A stretch of DNA of 64,000 nt from Erodium maritimum (lineage: Eukaryota > Streptophyta > Magnoliopsida > Geraniales > Geraniaceae): NCBI GenBank assembly GCA_963921825.1, contig OY997589.1, forward strand, positions 76,740,523-76,804,522, written 5' to 3'. The notes under the pieces are model-generated. The model ran no database searches, was not told where the DNA came from, and worked only from the letters and a program-made list of their open reading frames with translations. This document shows, one piece after another, positions 10,951 to 22,256 of this stretch. Made by a program: the position numbers and the translations under genes. The stretch's first letter is position 1. The number at the start of each line of letters is the position of its first letter.

Positions 10951-12640
10951 GCGTTAGTCTCCAAAACTACCATTTGATTCCCTTCCCCGTTCTTGCATCA
11001 TAGCTCCACTAATACCAGTTCATTATGACTTCAATTTCCTATATTAACCTCTCCGGGATTTTATAGACACCCATGGTATGCAAGGGTAAGGCTTGAATTA
11101 CTACTTTCAGAAGTATTTCTTTGTCAGCCTTACTTAATAGCAGTTCATCCTAACTCTATAGCCTCGTGATTATCATGTCCTTAATAAATATAAAGGACAT
11201 GTATCTATTCCGTTGGATAGTTGATGGTAGCCCTAGATAGAGCCCCGGGTCAACTACCTCCTCTATTCCCATAGTGGCCCTAGGTGTTCAGATTGAATAT
11301 TAAGGAAGATTTTGACACCTTGATGCTTTATCCTGAAGTTATCTCATATTGTTGAAGCAAGCTCTTCCATGTTAAGGCTTCCGAAGTCGAAGCCCTAGAA
11401 AAAAAACTATCGTCAACAAAAAATAAATGAGTAACCGATGGAGCCATCCGTGTCACCTTATAGCCTTTGATCATTCCCTTCCGTTTGTCGCTGTAAATTA
11501 GTCGGGATAGTCCCCCAACACAAATAATAAACAAATTGGGAGACAACGGATCCTCTTGTCTAATACCCCTCTTCATTCCAAGCGGTCCCACTTTTCTACC
11601 TTCTGCTTCTACCCAAAGGTTGGTTGAACGTACACATTCCATGATCATAACTACCTACTTCTCATCAAATCCCATCTTGAGAAAAAAAAACCTCTCCAAA
11701 TACGACTGCTCGACTCTGTCATATGCTTTACTCATGTCGACCTTCATGGCCTTACACTCATTCCTTCCCGACCTCGACCTCCAATATAATGTAAAATCTC
11801 CTCAGACACCAAAATATTATCAGTAATTAATCTCTCTTGCATAAACGCACTCTAGGATTCAGAGTTCACTTTAGAAAGCAGACCTTTTATTATATTTATC
11901 ATTACTTTCGTAATCACCTTATATAACACATTATAAAGCGCAATGATCGAAAAAATCTCGTACCATATTTCCAACATCCTATACCACCTTTCTCCAATAG
12001 ACTTGATAGAATCCCGGATTGAACCCATTCAGCCCCTAGGGATTTTAAAGGTTCTATGTTGAAAACCGCTCTCCTAACCTCCTTAGTAGTTATCGGTCTC
12101 AATATTTCTTGATTGTCCTCTTGACTGATGGTCTGAGGTACTGATTCACAGACCCCGTCATGCATCTATCTTGCATGCTGAAATAGAGTATTGAAATACT
12201 CCTCAACTATCGTCTTCAAACCACTACCCCACTGCTTCCACTCTCCTTCATTATTTTTTTAGTTTCCGGATCATGTTTCATCTTCTTCTATACGAAGCCT
12301 TCGCGTGAAAATACTTTGTATTGAAATCCCCTTTAGCCAAATAGAACTACTTCGCTCTTTGTCTCCAGACCAAATTCTTTCTACGAAGAAGCCGTTCAAG
12401 ATTCATCTGAGTTGTTAAACGCGCACCCCTCAGACCGGATCCCATGTACATAACTGTTGATTGATCTCTCTCTGATATTGCTTTATGTTATTATCCAAGT
12501 CATCCTAGTCTCAATGGTGAGTTTGAGCCCGTTCTTCAACTCTTCTACAACCCTCTACCGTATCGAGATATCCATATTCCTCAAATTATGGCATTTTTCA
12601 AGACTTGACCACACTCTTCATCTCCCGCCCACCCTTGTTC
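10950..12640 (-). pseudogene. LINE (L1-type) ORF2 relic
   Basis: Reading the minus strand from 12640, pieces of a non-LTR reverse transcriptase appear in order. A pre-RT segment near 12330 holds KGDFNTKYFHAKAS. A finger segment at 12165-11914 holds TTKEVRRAVFNIEP. The catalytic part at 11648-11328 holds MECVRSTNLWVEAEG, DPLSPNLFIIC and HLFFVDDS. A thumb part at 11290-10960 holds GLYLGLPSTIQRNRYMSF and MGVYKIPERLI. Stops and frameshifts break it throughout. The catalytic box reads FVDD instead of the usual FADD. The endonuclease and 3' end are missing. It is much older than the LINE at 45.9-54.8 kb. Confidence 0.85.
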
Positions 12641-12653
12641 AAACCTGAAATTT

Positions 12654-13763
12654 TTGGCATTCTTCCCATGTCATCTTTTTCTGCATAAACGAGAATGGGG
12701 ACATAGTCCGAGGACGAGATCCTTCCATGTAATAGACTCTCGACCGGGAAGCACGAATTCTATCGAAGAAGCACGAATTCTATCCGGGAAGCACAGATTC
12801 TATCCACACCAAAAGTGCACGTTAACACTTCGTCAGCTCTGTTATGGAGGTCCCACCGATGCCATTGACGAGTATTTGCGAATGGCGGAGAGCACTACTA
12901 TGGACTGCGTCAAGAAGTTCTGCATAGGCGTCATCAAGATTTTTGGGCGGACATATCTACGACGCCCGACCGAGGAAGATGCCTACCGTCTATTGGAAAT
13001 CAACGAACCGTGCGGCTTCCCGGGGATGATAGGGAGTCTCAATTGCATGCATTGGGATTGTAAGAAATGTCTTGTGGCATGGGCTGCATAATTCTCAAGC
13101 AGGGACCATGGGAACGTCCCCATAATCATGCTAGAAGTCGTTGCATCACAAGACCTATGGATATAACATTCCTTTTTCGGAACACCGGGTTCCAACAACG
13201 ACATCAACGTGTTCAATAGGTCTACATTGTTTCACTAGGCAGTTCGAGGCTTCGCTCTAGATGTTAAGTACAAGGTCAACGACAAAGAATACACAATCCT
13301 TTATTACTTGACCGATGGAATTTATCCTCCTTAGGCTACATTTGTGAAGAAAATACTAGCACCACAAACGGCAAAGCAAAAGTGTTTTGCTAGAAACCAA
13401 GAAGCGTGCATGAAGGATATCGAACGAGCATGTGGTGTTCTACAGGCTCGCTTTCACATTGTTACTCGTCCGAGCCGAATGTGGGATAGACACTCACTCG
13501 CAATCATCATGACTTGTTGTATTGTCTTGCACAACATGATTGTTGATGATCAACATAGGTCGTACCCCACTGATCCGTTTGCAGATATTGGTGCCCGGAC
13601 CCAGCGACCCGTAGAGGACCACCACCAACGGTGGACTTGGATAGTATCATGGGACATAAAGGAAGGATATGGGATCAGGATGTTCATTACAGTCTCCACA
13701 ACGATCTCGTCGAACACATATGGGATAGATTTGGAGATGGCGCCAACAATTAGAGTAATATAA
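12654..13763 (+). pseudogene. PIF/Harbinger transposase pseudogene
   Basis: The plus strand encodes most of a DDE_Tnp_4/HARBI1-like transposase, the nuclease that cuts and pastes PIF/Harbinger elements. Recognisable blocks include QLCYGGPTDAIDEYLRMAES, KKFCIGVIKIFG, GFPGMIGSLNCMHW, then after in-frame stops FFGTPGSNNDINVFNRS, and from 13344 DIERACGVLQARFHIV and IMTCCIVLHNMI. The first catalytic Asp, expected in SLDCMHW, is Asn (codon 13041-13043). The second Asp and the Glu of the triad remain. Several stops between 13090 and 13340 kill the frame. A short 20-23 bp triplication of GGAAGCACGAATTCTATC sits near 12745-12805. Confidence 0.9.
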
Positions 13764-14378
13764 TAATATAATGTATTTCATATTTGACATAAATAAAAAT
13801 AATAGTTATTTTTAAGGTGGTTTTATAAATAGTAAAAGTGCAAACCACTACCCCAAAACAACTACTAGTGGATTGCAATTAGATGTGTAGTAGTAGGAGA
13901 TAGTGGTTTGAAGGAGAGAGGGTCAAAATATACCTAAACCACTACTCTAAACCACTTCACACTGATTTAATATTGGAGGCAAGGTTCTAAAAGTCGCTAG
14001 GCGCTAGTCGGGCGATTATAGCCTTCGGAGATTAATCGGGGACTAGACGGGGATTAATCGGATTTGTGTTTTTCTATTTTTTAATTTTTTTATAAATATA
14101 TTACTATATATAGAAACAAAATATGAATATCCTTATACTGAAAATGGTAACAAATACTTAAAATACCTAAAAGATAACACCAAACAACTCAGAAGCACAA
14201 CCCAGAATATCACCAACACCAAACAACTATGCACAACCATCTAGTTATTTTAATTTAGTTACTATAATATGCAAAATTATCTAGGTGCCTAGGCGAGTCG
14301 GCTAGCCATAAAATGGGACCTAGGCGGGCGCCTAGACGGCACCCAATCGGGATTTCTAGAATACTGATTGGAGGTGTT
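13764..14378 (+). mobile_element. 3' terminal region of the Harbinger element, split by a MITE
   Basis: Downstream of the transposase is AT-rich non-coding DNA with repeated CCACTAC/GTAGTGGTTT blocks, then AATATTGGAGG, where the hAT MITE (13980-14366) interrupts. The sequence resumes as ATTGGAGGTGTTCT next to AAC. Rejoined, the end reads like a Harbinger terminus (reverse AGAACACCTCCAATATT). The left terminus is not identified. Confidence 0.55.
13980..14366. mobile_element. hAT MITE copy 1 (GGCG/CTAGGCG family)
   Basis: A 387 bp non-coding element is flanked by perfect 8 bp duplications ATTGGAGG (13972-13979 and 14367-14374). It starts CAAGGTTCTAAAAGTCGC and its reverse complement starts CAGTATTCTAGAAATCCC, giving related imperfect terminal inverted repeats. 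Subterminal CTAGGCGCTAGTCGGGCG blocks and the AT-rich core are shared with 42883-43433 and partly with 36551-36840. The 8 bp duplication points to the hAT superfamily. Confidence 0.9.
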
Positions 14379-15212
14379 CTAACTAATGTCCCAACTCCCA
14401 CCACTACATACTTCAAATTCCAACCACATGTATTTAATTTTTGAACTCTTTTAACACATACAGCACTCATGTTTAAAAAAATAAACACATGTTTCAACAG
14501 TCCATACAATACAGACCTGTTGCTCCAACAAGTAACACACAATTGCATCACACCAATCCTTTTAAAACCTATAAACCAGTTTACTTTAATAATGACAACA
14601 TGTAACATACACCTGCCTACAAACATTCTACACACCTACATTGATACATGATCATGAGTGGTTACAAACTACTTTATAATTTCCAATACCAAATGCATCC
14701 AAAATCAACCAAATTGAAAGTACAATTAGTTCAAATAGAAATCAAGCATGAGTTACACGAGATCAGCAAGTTACAGACAAACGGACTATCCATTTTTGCA
14801 GTCTTGCATAGAACCAACTTCCATCAGATAAAAAGCATCATGTCCTCATCAGGATCGAGTTATTTTGCAATTTTCGTGGATGATATTAAAGTACTCCATC
14901 TTTTAATATCACAGACATACAAATGTAAAACGACACAAACCTGACTTACTATTTTTCTCATCATCAAAAATATAAAAAATGCGAAGTCTGTTATTAAAGC
15001 AAAATTAAGAGTGATCAACGCACAAATTCCATACACAAACAGTTACATAGAGTAGAATTAGAGTTACTTGGTAAATCAGCAAAAAAAAACTCAACTCTCA
15101 TGTTCTTCTCTACCAATGATATGATATTATAGCATAAACTTCAGCTCTATATGTAAGAGTCTGCTGCAAGTAAGTACCAGTAATGAAATTGACATAAACT
15201 CCAGCTTCATAT
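14379..15212. other. Intergenic stretch 3' of DRE2
   Basis: AT-rich sequence without a supported gene. The right part must contain the DRE2 3' UTR. Close to the gene, CTGCTGCAAG with its preceding block (15140-15180 versus 15190-15230) is an imperfect tandem copy of the last coding exon region. Confidence 0.5.
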
Positions 15213-18200
15213 CTAAAAATCTGCTGCAAGAAAGTTCCCAGATATCGCAACCTGCATATACAAAAACATGCTCAGCCTTCCAGTCAAGTCAAGTGTTTGT
15301 CTATGTTTACACATATGTATGTGTATGTCTGGAGAGAGAGATAGAGTAGAGCTTTTGAATTCAATATGTACCTTCTCACCAAGCTTAAAGGGAGGAAGGC
15401 CTTTGTAAGGGCATGTGCTGCATCGAAAGGCATCCCCTAATCCACACTGCAAAGACATGGGACAAATTTTCAGAGAAAGAAGGAAAACGATTTCAACCAA
15501 CCATAGCAATATAGTTGGCATGTATGATGTAGGGGAACATTCAGGTAAAAACCAAAGGTTTGAAAAATTAAATATGAAAACAGGAAACTAATCATAGCCA
15601 TTGGATTGCAGTTTTAGAAGTTGAGATTAAGTTTAGAACTCTCAAAAGTACACAACCTTCCAATGTTAAGTGAAGTTTCCTAACTTGAGCTTGGAAAATC
15701 TCAGCTGTTAATAAACTCAATCCAATGGACACATTTGGTTCTCCGTTTTTGTTCCAACCTTTTGTTTTCACCTGATTGTTATTCGTATGATTTATATATG
15801 TATACATGTACCAGACTAGCAGTTATTAAATCATGAAGTCAGATACCACATAGCAATAATAATACATTAACGATCTTCATCAAGAAGGAACATACACTGC
15901 CGCAATTGGATTTAGGGTTGTTCAGCTGATCCATGGTAAGGCCTAGCTTCTCTACTTTCTCCTCCTCCTCAGCCCTCCCACAAGAGCAGTTTTTGCAAGC
16001 TTTCCTTGTTGCTCCAACTTCACAGTCACCAACTGATCAAAGCATTTTGTTTATTGTGTGTGTGACACATATATCCTCTTTAATCATGGGAAGCTATATA
16101 GAACAAGAAATAATGTTGGGATGTGGTTATCTTACCTGGAGGTAGCTCGGGCTTCTTTAAATCCTCTTCTGTTAACAGACTATCTTCATCAATCAAATCA
16201 TCATCAAGTTCAACTTTGGGCAAGCTTTTTGTGACCTTCTTCAGAGAAAAGGATGACCCAATCTTCCAAGAAGGCTTCTTAGCCTTAATCTATTACAAAT
16301 AAGGCTCAAATTTACAACTTGCAAAATGACCACCTCGTATAAGATAAAAGGATAATTGCAGATAGCTATCCTATACGTCTTTTGCACATAACTATTCCCA
16401 ACTTTATAAGCGTTATTTACAGCTCCCTCAACTTTCAGTTTTTCTCAAGACGTTAAAAATTATTACTGTATAGTTAATTTTCAAAGTGGAAAGTCTAAAA
16501 TATCCTTTGTTCATTAAATTTGGTGAACAGTGGAGGATAATTTAGACTTTTCACTTTGGAAATCAACTATACAGAAACCATTTCTAACGACATGATATTT
16601 TTAAACTTTAGGTAGTTGAATGTAATAGTATACCGTTGGGGATAGTTATGTGCAAAAGATGAGTAGTTCATGGTAGCTATCTGCAATTAACCCCAAGATA
16701 AACCCAATAAATGGTAACCGAAATATTGAAACCATGCCTAAATAGTCAATTTCAGAAAGAAAAAAAAACATGGCAATAACTTGGGAGGGGAAAAGATATA
16801 AATTAAACTCACCCCAAAAGATTGCATCTCAGACGGTACAAATGAATTCAGCTGAATTTTTTGTATTTCAACAAACCCGGCTAACAGCAATTCCCGCTCA
16901 AGAGCAGAAGTCACCTGCAGAAATAAACATTATCAGATACCTGTCAAGGGACAACAACCTGAAATTGACCAAACCACAAATTGCAAAAGCATTACCTTGC
17001 CTGCATCCCCATTGACAGATTGAGAATTCTTCTGGATGAGGATAGTCCCACCAGGCTTCAACACTCGGGAGATTTCCCCTAACAATTTTGCACTGGGAAA
17101 TTCAAGTGATTTACTGACAGAAACGATGATATCTGTAGATGAAGACTCAACTGGCAACTGACCTGTTGTGAGGCAATATATAAATCAGAAGGTTGCCTTA
17201 AGAGCATATGACAAATTTAGGAGTATATAAAGCATGTGACTAATGACTTCACTGAATCCTGATTAGTACTCAATTGAATTTTCAGATCACACAATCTAGA
17301 GAGCAATCTAACATTAATAGAAGGATTTTGGAACAAAAAGTGTTGCAGTTGAAAATATAATCCAGAGGCACTTATGCAGATCAGCCATTACCACATGAAT
17401 GAATGGCCTAAATCCATTCCTGAACCAAGCACAAACAAAGGAAGGAAGAAATGGTGGTGTGAACAATTTCGTGAATGTGAAAGAACTTGAATATCAGTTC
17501 ATATTTCGATTGATGTCTGACTAAAGGAACTAAAGACCACACGTTAAAGTTTAATACAGATAATACCAACAATGATATACGTTGACGAAAAATTTAAAAT
17601 AGAGGCAAGAAGTGAGAACTATACTTAGAGAAGATGCTTGAGTGACAATAAGAGGATCGCACTGTTCAAGCCCTTCATGTTGAAACTCTCTGATCACTTT
17701 TTGAACTGCACTGACAGGAAGGATTGCATCATCTGTCAATGCCAGCACGCTACTCTGTCCTGCTACAGTATCCTACAAAACATTAAAAAAAAGCATTCAG
17801 CAAAATAGCTCCAATTCCCTTTCTTCTATTTTTGCAATTTCAATTTGTTAACCAATCAGTTCATAAAACACAAATTTTAGACATTGCCACCCAAGTCATG
17901 ACTCTATCATCTCATCTGTTCGCTTATATACAGTAGATATTTGCAATATCACTAAAATAGAAGTATGGGTCGTTTTGCATAAAACAACATCCAAGAGGAG
18001 AAAACATGGTAAACAAGTTCCGTTCGAAAAAAATTATAGTTTGAGTTTGCTAAGTGCAGAACTCAAACTATAATTCTGTCAATCTTCCCAATTATACATG
18101 CAAATTATGGGTACTGCGTAGTAGAAATTGAACAAATTAAACAAACCTAGTATGTTTCTTAATTGTAGTCACTTCCACATAAATTCACAATTGCCCTTAC

Positions 18201-18534
18201 AGCCAACCAGCAATTACAGATATCCATATAACATAAGAAATTTAAAACATATCTATGGATAACTGCATATTCAGCTAATCCAAAGAAATTTGCATGAGGG
18301 TGGTGCAAGTTTAATGGTAATATTAACAAAAACACACAAAAAATACGCTTTTAATCCATACTGTCACAAAAGCTCAAAACCCAGAATTATTCTAATCTCA
18401 AAACTTCGAGCTGCGCAGACGAGGAACGGGAACGCAGTCAGAATCGCATACGAGATCCCCAAAAAAATCAAATCAACTTCCATACAAATCGACGAATCAA
18501 CAAGAAAAAGACGGCCAAATAGAGGACTCACCAT
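15213..18534 (-). CDS. DRE2: DRE2/anamorsin, cytosolic Fe-S assembly factor
   Basis: Eight coding exons on the minus strand (18532-18534, 17625-17772, 16996-17162, 16813-16914, 16136-16289, 15896-16032, 15372-15446, 15213-15251) join in frame with GT-AG borders into 274 codons, the usual length. Residues 1-140 form the methyltransferase-like domain ([24 protein letters not shown]). A linker holds [15 protein letters not shown]. The CIAPIN1 domain holds both cluster motifs: C195-X8-C204-X2-C207-X-C209 and C235-X2-C238-X7-C246-X2-C249. It ends SGNFLAADF. In the CIA pathway DRE2 takes electrons from the diflavin reductase TAH18/ATR3 to build cytosolic and nuclear Fe-S proteins. The start ATG is the last codon of exon 1, directly before GTGAGT. 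No defect is seen. A MITE lies in the fourth intron. Confidence 0.97.
16349..16694. mobile_element. Foldback MITE in DRE2 intron 4
   Basis: The element is 346 bp and nearly all palindromic: the left arm (AATTGCAGATAGCTATCC, TTTTGCACATAACTATTCCC, CTGTATAGTTAATTTTC) returns as reverse complement in the right arm. It is bounded by 8 bp repeats AAGATAAA (16341-16348, 16695-16702), which suggests hAT. It lies between exons 4 and 5 away from the splice sites. A transcript through it would form a long hairpin. Confidence 0.9.
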
Positions 18535-18705
18535 GCCAATCGAATCCGGTGCGACAGAAAAATCAACGAACCCTAGACCCTTCTACGGTGGCTCCCAGAA
18601 ATCGCGACACGCTTATTGTTGGAGACGGAAAGCAAGAAAAATGCTGCTCCTTGTTGCGCCGACTCTCTCTCTATTGAACTTGAACCTCACGAGTCAAGAA
18701 ATCGG
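18535..18705 (-). promoter_or_regulatory. DRE2 5' UTR and proximal promoter
   Basis: Upstream of the start codon the minus strand has GGTCTAGGGTTCG and a GAGAGAGAGTC tract typical of plant 5' UTRs, and no upstream ATG is seen in the last 160 bp. The transcription start cannot be fixed; no clear TATA box is present. Confidence 0.45.
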
Positions 18706-19440
18706 GTAATTGCCTACGTATTCAAATGAGTCCCCATTCGGGTCGGGTATGATCCGCTGCGTGTCGGTACACGGAAGATAAAGTGACGTGGCGATTAATG
18801 CAGTGGAGTACACGTCAGCATCTACGCGTGTTGGGAAGAGGTAGGACTAGGAGCATGCTTGACATGTGAGGGTGAGCGTGGATTGATTATGGGCTGGAAT
18901 AGGCCCATTACACCTCGAGCCTCGTGGGCTAATCTAGTCGTATACAAGGCCCATTATACTTCAATGAGAAGGTTTTTGGGTCCCAGTCATCACATGTCCT
19001 GTAAGACGAAACCACCACGAAAGTCCAAAGCTAATGCTATAGATTATGGACCCACCGGATGGATATGAAAATAATAATAAAAAATATATACGTAGAAATG
19101 AAATGAAGGTGACGAGGAATAAGAGTAGAATTAAAGACAGGCTTCTGCTTGACATGTCGGAATCTGGTCTGCCACGTCATCTAAATCAGACGAAGCTCAA
19201 CATCCCAAAACATTATTGTTTTTGTATTTTTCTACCGACTATTATTCCCACTCTTTTTTCCTGATGTTTCAAATGGATCTTTATTCTCTTTTCTTTCCTG
19301 CAATGTTATGTGAATGAGACATTAATCATATATACTTTATTTAATATTTACACGTTTGGATTTATTTGATTTGTGGTTGGAAATATAACTCGATCACGTA
19401 TATGATTTGTTTTTGAAATACAAAAATAAAATCAAGATTA
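18706..19440. other. Intergenic stretch upstream of DRE2
   Basis: No supported gene or repeat. There are short open frames on both strands with no known motif. This is the most likely place for distal DRE2 promoter elements. Confidence 0.4.
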
Positions 19441-19444
19441 TTAA

Positions 19445-20775
19445 ACCAGAAGAGAAATCTAATAGAAATCACTCTTATCCTAAAAACTGTGTGAACCAAT
19501 CTAAAATACGCACTTTTTAGATCTAACATTCACCTTATTGCCGCATCATCACCCCAATTCCACCAAAAACTAACGGCACTTTCTTCCTTTCTCACACAAT
19601 AAAGGGCATAATTATAATAACATGATGTCATGTGGACAAGTGTCCATTTTTTTTGTTCAACAATTCACTAATTTAATCATTCCCGCTTCGTTTCAACTCC
19701 GATTAGCTTCAAATTTGCACCAATACTTTTATTTTTCCAAGGGCTTTAAATCAAGATCAGTCATGAATATATTTTGAAACACAAAAATAAAAGGTTATAT
19801 CGGGGTGATAAAAATAATGTTCAATGTTGATAAATTTTCACTAACAAATGTTTTATATCGGGGTATCTAACTAGTGCTAAATGTTGATAAAAAAACATGT
19901 ACTGAGGTGATAAAAAAATCAATAAGGTGATAAAAAATGTGTACAAATTTGATAATAAGTGTGATAAACTAGAGTTTAGTGTTGATAAAAAAAACATGTG
20001 ATGGGGTGATAAAACACAAGTAATTTAGTGACAAACATAGTGTTTAGTGTTGATAAAACTAGTGCTTAGTGTTCATAAAAAAACACGTGATGAGGTGATA
20101 AAGATCATGTTCGGTTTTGGAAAATGAGGTGATAAAACTAGTGTTCAGTGTTGATAAAACTAGATAAAAGTAGTGTAAAGTGTTGATAAACATTACATAG
20201 ATATAATTTATTTTTAAATCATCCCGAAATAATTTATTATTTTCTTGCTTTAAAACATATTCACAACTGATCTTGATAGAAAGCCCTTGAAAAAACAAAG
20301 ATATTGAAGCAAGTTTGAAGCCAATCGGAGTTCGAACGAAACGGGAAAAATTAAATCATGTTTAGTTTTGAAAAATGAGGTGATAAACCTAGTATCCAGT
20401 GTTGATAAAACCAGTGTAAAGTGTTGATAAAACCAGTGTAAAGTGTTGATAAAAATTATCCAGATTTTTTTTTAAATCAGCCCCAATTTTTTTTTTTCGT
20501 GCTTCAAAATATATTTATGACTGATGTTGATAGAAAGCCCTTGAAAAAACAAAAATATTGGCGCAAGTTTGAAGCCAATCAGATTTCAAACGAAGCGGGA
20601 AAAATTAAATTTGTGAATTAGTAAAAAAAATTAATATGATAGTTTTACCAAAAAGTCCTTATAACGTACCAAAAAAGTGTTGTTTTTACATTCTTAAATT
20701 GGATGGTCTGGATTGGTTCACACGGTTTTTACGTTAATAGGTGGTTTCTATTTGATTTTTTCTCTATTAAACCAA
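19445..20775. mobile_element. Foldback element with TGATAAA repeat core
   Basis: The outer arms are inverted copies. At the left are ACTGTGTGAACCAATCTA (near 19486) and CCCGCTTCGTTTCAACTCC (19682). At the right are GGATTGGTTCACACGG (near 20712) and TTTCAAACGAAGCGGGAAAA (20585). A second partial copy of the right arm stands in direct order at 20210-20360. Between the arms lie about 17 copies of GTTGATAAA or GGTGATAAA. There is no coding capacity. Ends and target duplication are not fixed; a MITE/foldback derivative of a DNA transposon is the simplest reading. Confidence 0.78.
19804..20455. repeat. Degenerate TGATAAA minisatellite
   Basis: About 17 copies of TGATAAA preceded by GT or GG follow at irregular 20-45 bp spacing, joined by variants of ACTAGTGTTCAGTG and AAACATGTGATGAG. 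All read in the same direction. Confidence 0.85.
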
Positions 20776-20894
20776 GTCTTTGTTGTAAAGAGGTAGGGAA
20801 AAAAAATGTAAATCTCACGAAAGTATAACACACAACATTCATGTAAAAAAAACCTTGCATTATCTCAATGCTAATATATTGGTGTCGCTTGTTC

Positions 20895-20955
20895 GTACTG
20901 ACTGTTCGATTAAAAAAATATATATTCCAGTAAATTCTTAATCAACAGTCAGTAC
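20895..20955. other. Short perfect-type hairpin
   Basis: GTACTGACTGTTCGATTAA at 20895-20913 is mirrored by TTAATCAACAGTCAGTAC at 20938-20955, an 18 bp stem with one bulged base and a 24 bp AT-rich loop. The stretch 20776-21231 has no gene. Confidence 0.7.
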
Positions 20956-22137
20956 TAACAATCTATAACCTTCAATGCTATTTTTTCTGTTGACTGTTCG
21001 TTGTTCATTGTTTGAATAAATAATATTAAACATCACACTTTTATTATAAAAAACACATTAATATTACACGTTGAAATTACCGAAGGTGAAACTAAACATA
21101 CGTTCACCACAACTTATTATCATTGAAACTGAAACTAAGACATAGCATGATAACGGTTTATAATTCGCGAACCTATCGAAGCCACTGCGGGTGGTCTTTG
21201 ATAGATTCCATATCGTGAACTTGGTAAAAAGTTGGCTATAAGAACCGCCTCCGGTCGATCCTGGTCGAACCAGCGATTTTCGGTGAAAGTTGACTTTTTG
21301 CCAGAAAAGTCAACCAATGACTTCGGGAGTCATTCGGGACCTTTCCGGGGCCCAAAAAGCGTAGTATTCGTTACAGTTAGCTTTGTTGGGCCGTTTCCTT
21401 TCAAATGGATGTAATTGTGAAAAAGTCAACCCGGGGTCAAATTCGATCAAACCTTGAGACTTAAAGATTTAATTAATTGTGCTGAGATTTAAAATTGGGT
21501 TTAGGTGGTCCCCACATGGACATGTATCCATAGTGGCTTGGGTGAGAAGAAACAAGGTACAAAAGACTCTTTTACCCTTAAAGCTTAGGCATGAAAGGCA
21601 AAGAAGAAATGGGGCATATTAGACAATTCAATGGTAGGTTAAAGCCCTCATTTGGTACACAATTCACCCATTTTTCAGTGTTGGCCGAAATTAGAGAGAG
21701 GGGAGAGAGAGAGAGAGAGAAGGGCCATGGAAGCTTGAGGAGGAAGAAAGGAGGAAAAGGAGAGTCTTGAAGTGGTTTTCTACCCAAATCTTCCCAAAAT
21801 CACTTGTTTCTTCACCTATTCTCCATTCTCAAGGTAAATCCCCAACCCTTTTTCGTTTATGTTGATTTTGGTTCATGGGTTTTGAAGAAAAATGCTGAAC
21901 TTGGTTGGGTTTTGAGGTTTTGGGTGTTGGATGATGATTTGTGGAGAGAAAAGGGTGTTATATGGTAGATTTTATTTGGTTTGTTGTGGTTTTGATGAAG
22001 AACCATCGTGGGTATAGAAGGAGAGACTTTTTAGGGACTGGTTTGGAGGTTTGGGAAGGTCAAAAATGGAGTTTTGGGGTTTATTTTCGTGAAAACCGAA
22101 GCTGGAGAAAGAAGAAGACGGAACAGTGTCAGACCCG

Positions 22138-22256
22138 TCACGGATCCGTGACGGGCACCGTGGCGGGGGACGTCACAGCTTCGTGAGGGAGACTGTGACG
22201 GCGCCAGTCACGGCTCCGTGAGGAGAACCATGACGGTGCAGACCACGGGTCCGTGA
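22138..22256. repeat. 35 bp-period palindrome array in solo LTR B
   Basis: Four 14 bp palindromes start at 22138 (TCACGGATCCGTGA), 22173 (TCACAGCTTCGTGA), 22208 (TCACGGCTCCGTGA) and 22243 (CCACGGGTCCGTGA), all exactly 35 bp apart. CCGTGACGG-like cores fall between them. The offset from the LTR start is 901-1019 bp, against 898-1016 bp in LTR A. Confidence 0.9.

Noticed and set aside
18290..18709. 139-codon plus frame
   Set aside because: It is antisense to the DRE2 5' UTR and first intron and has no motif.
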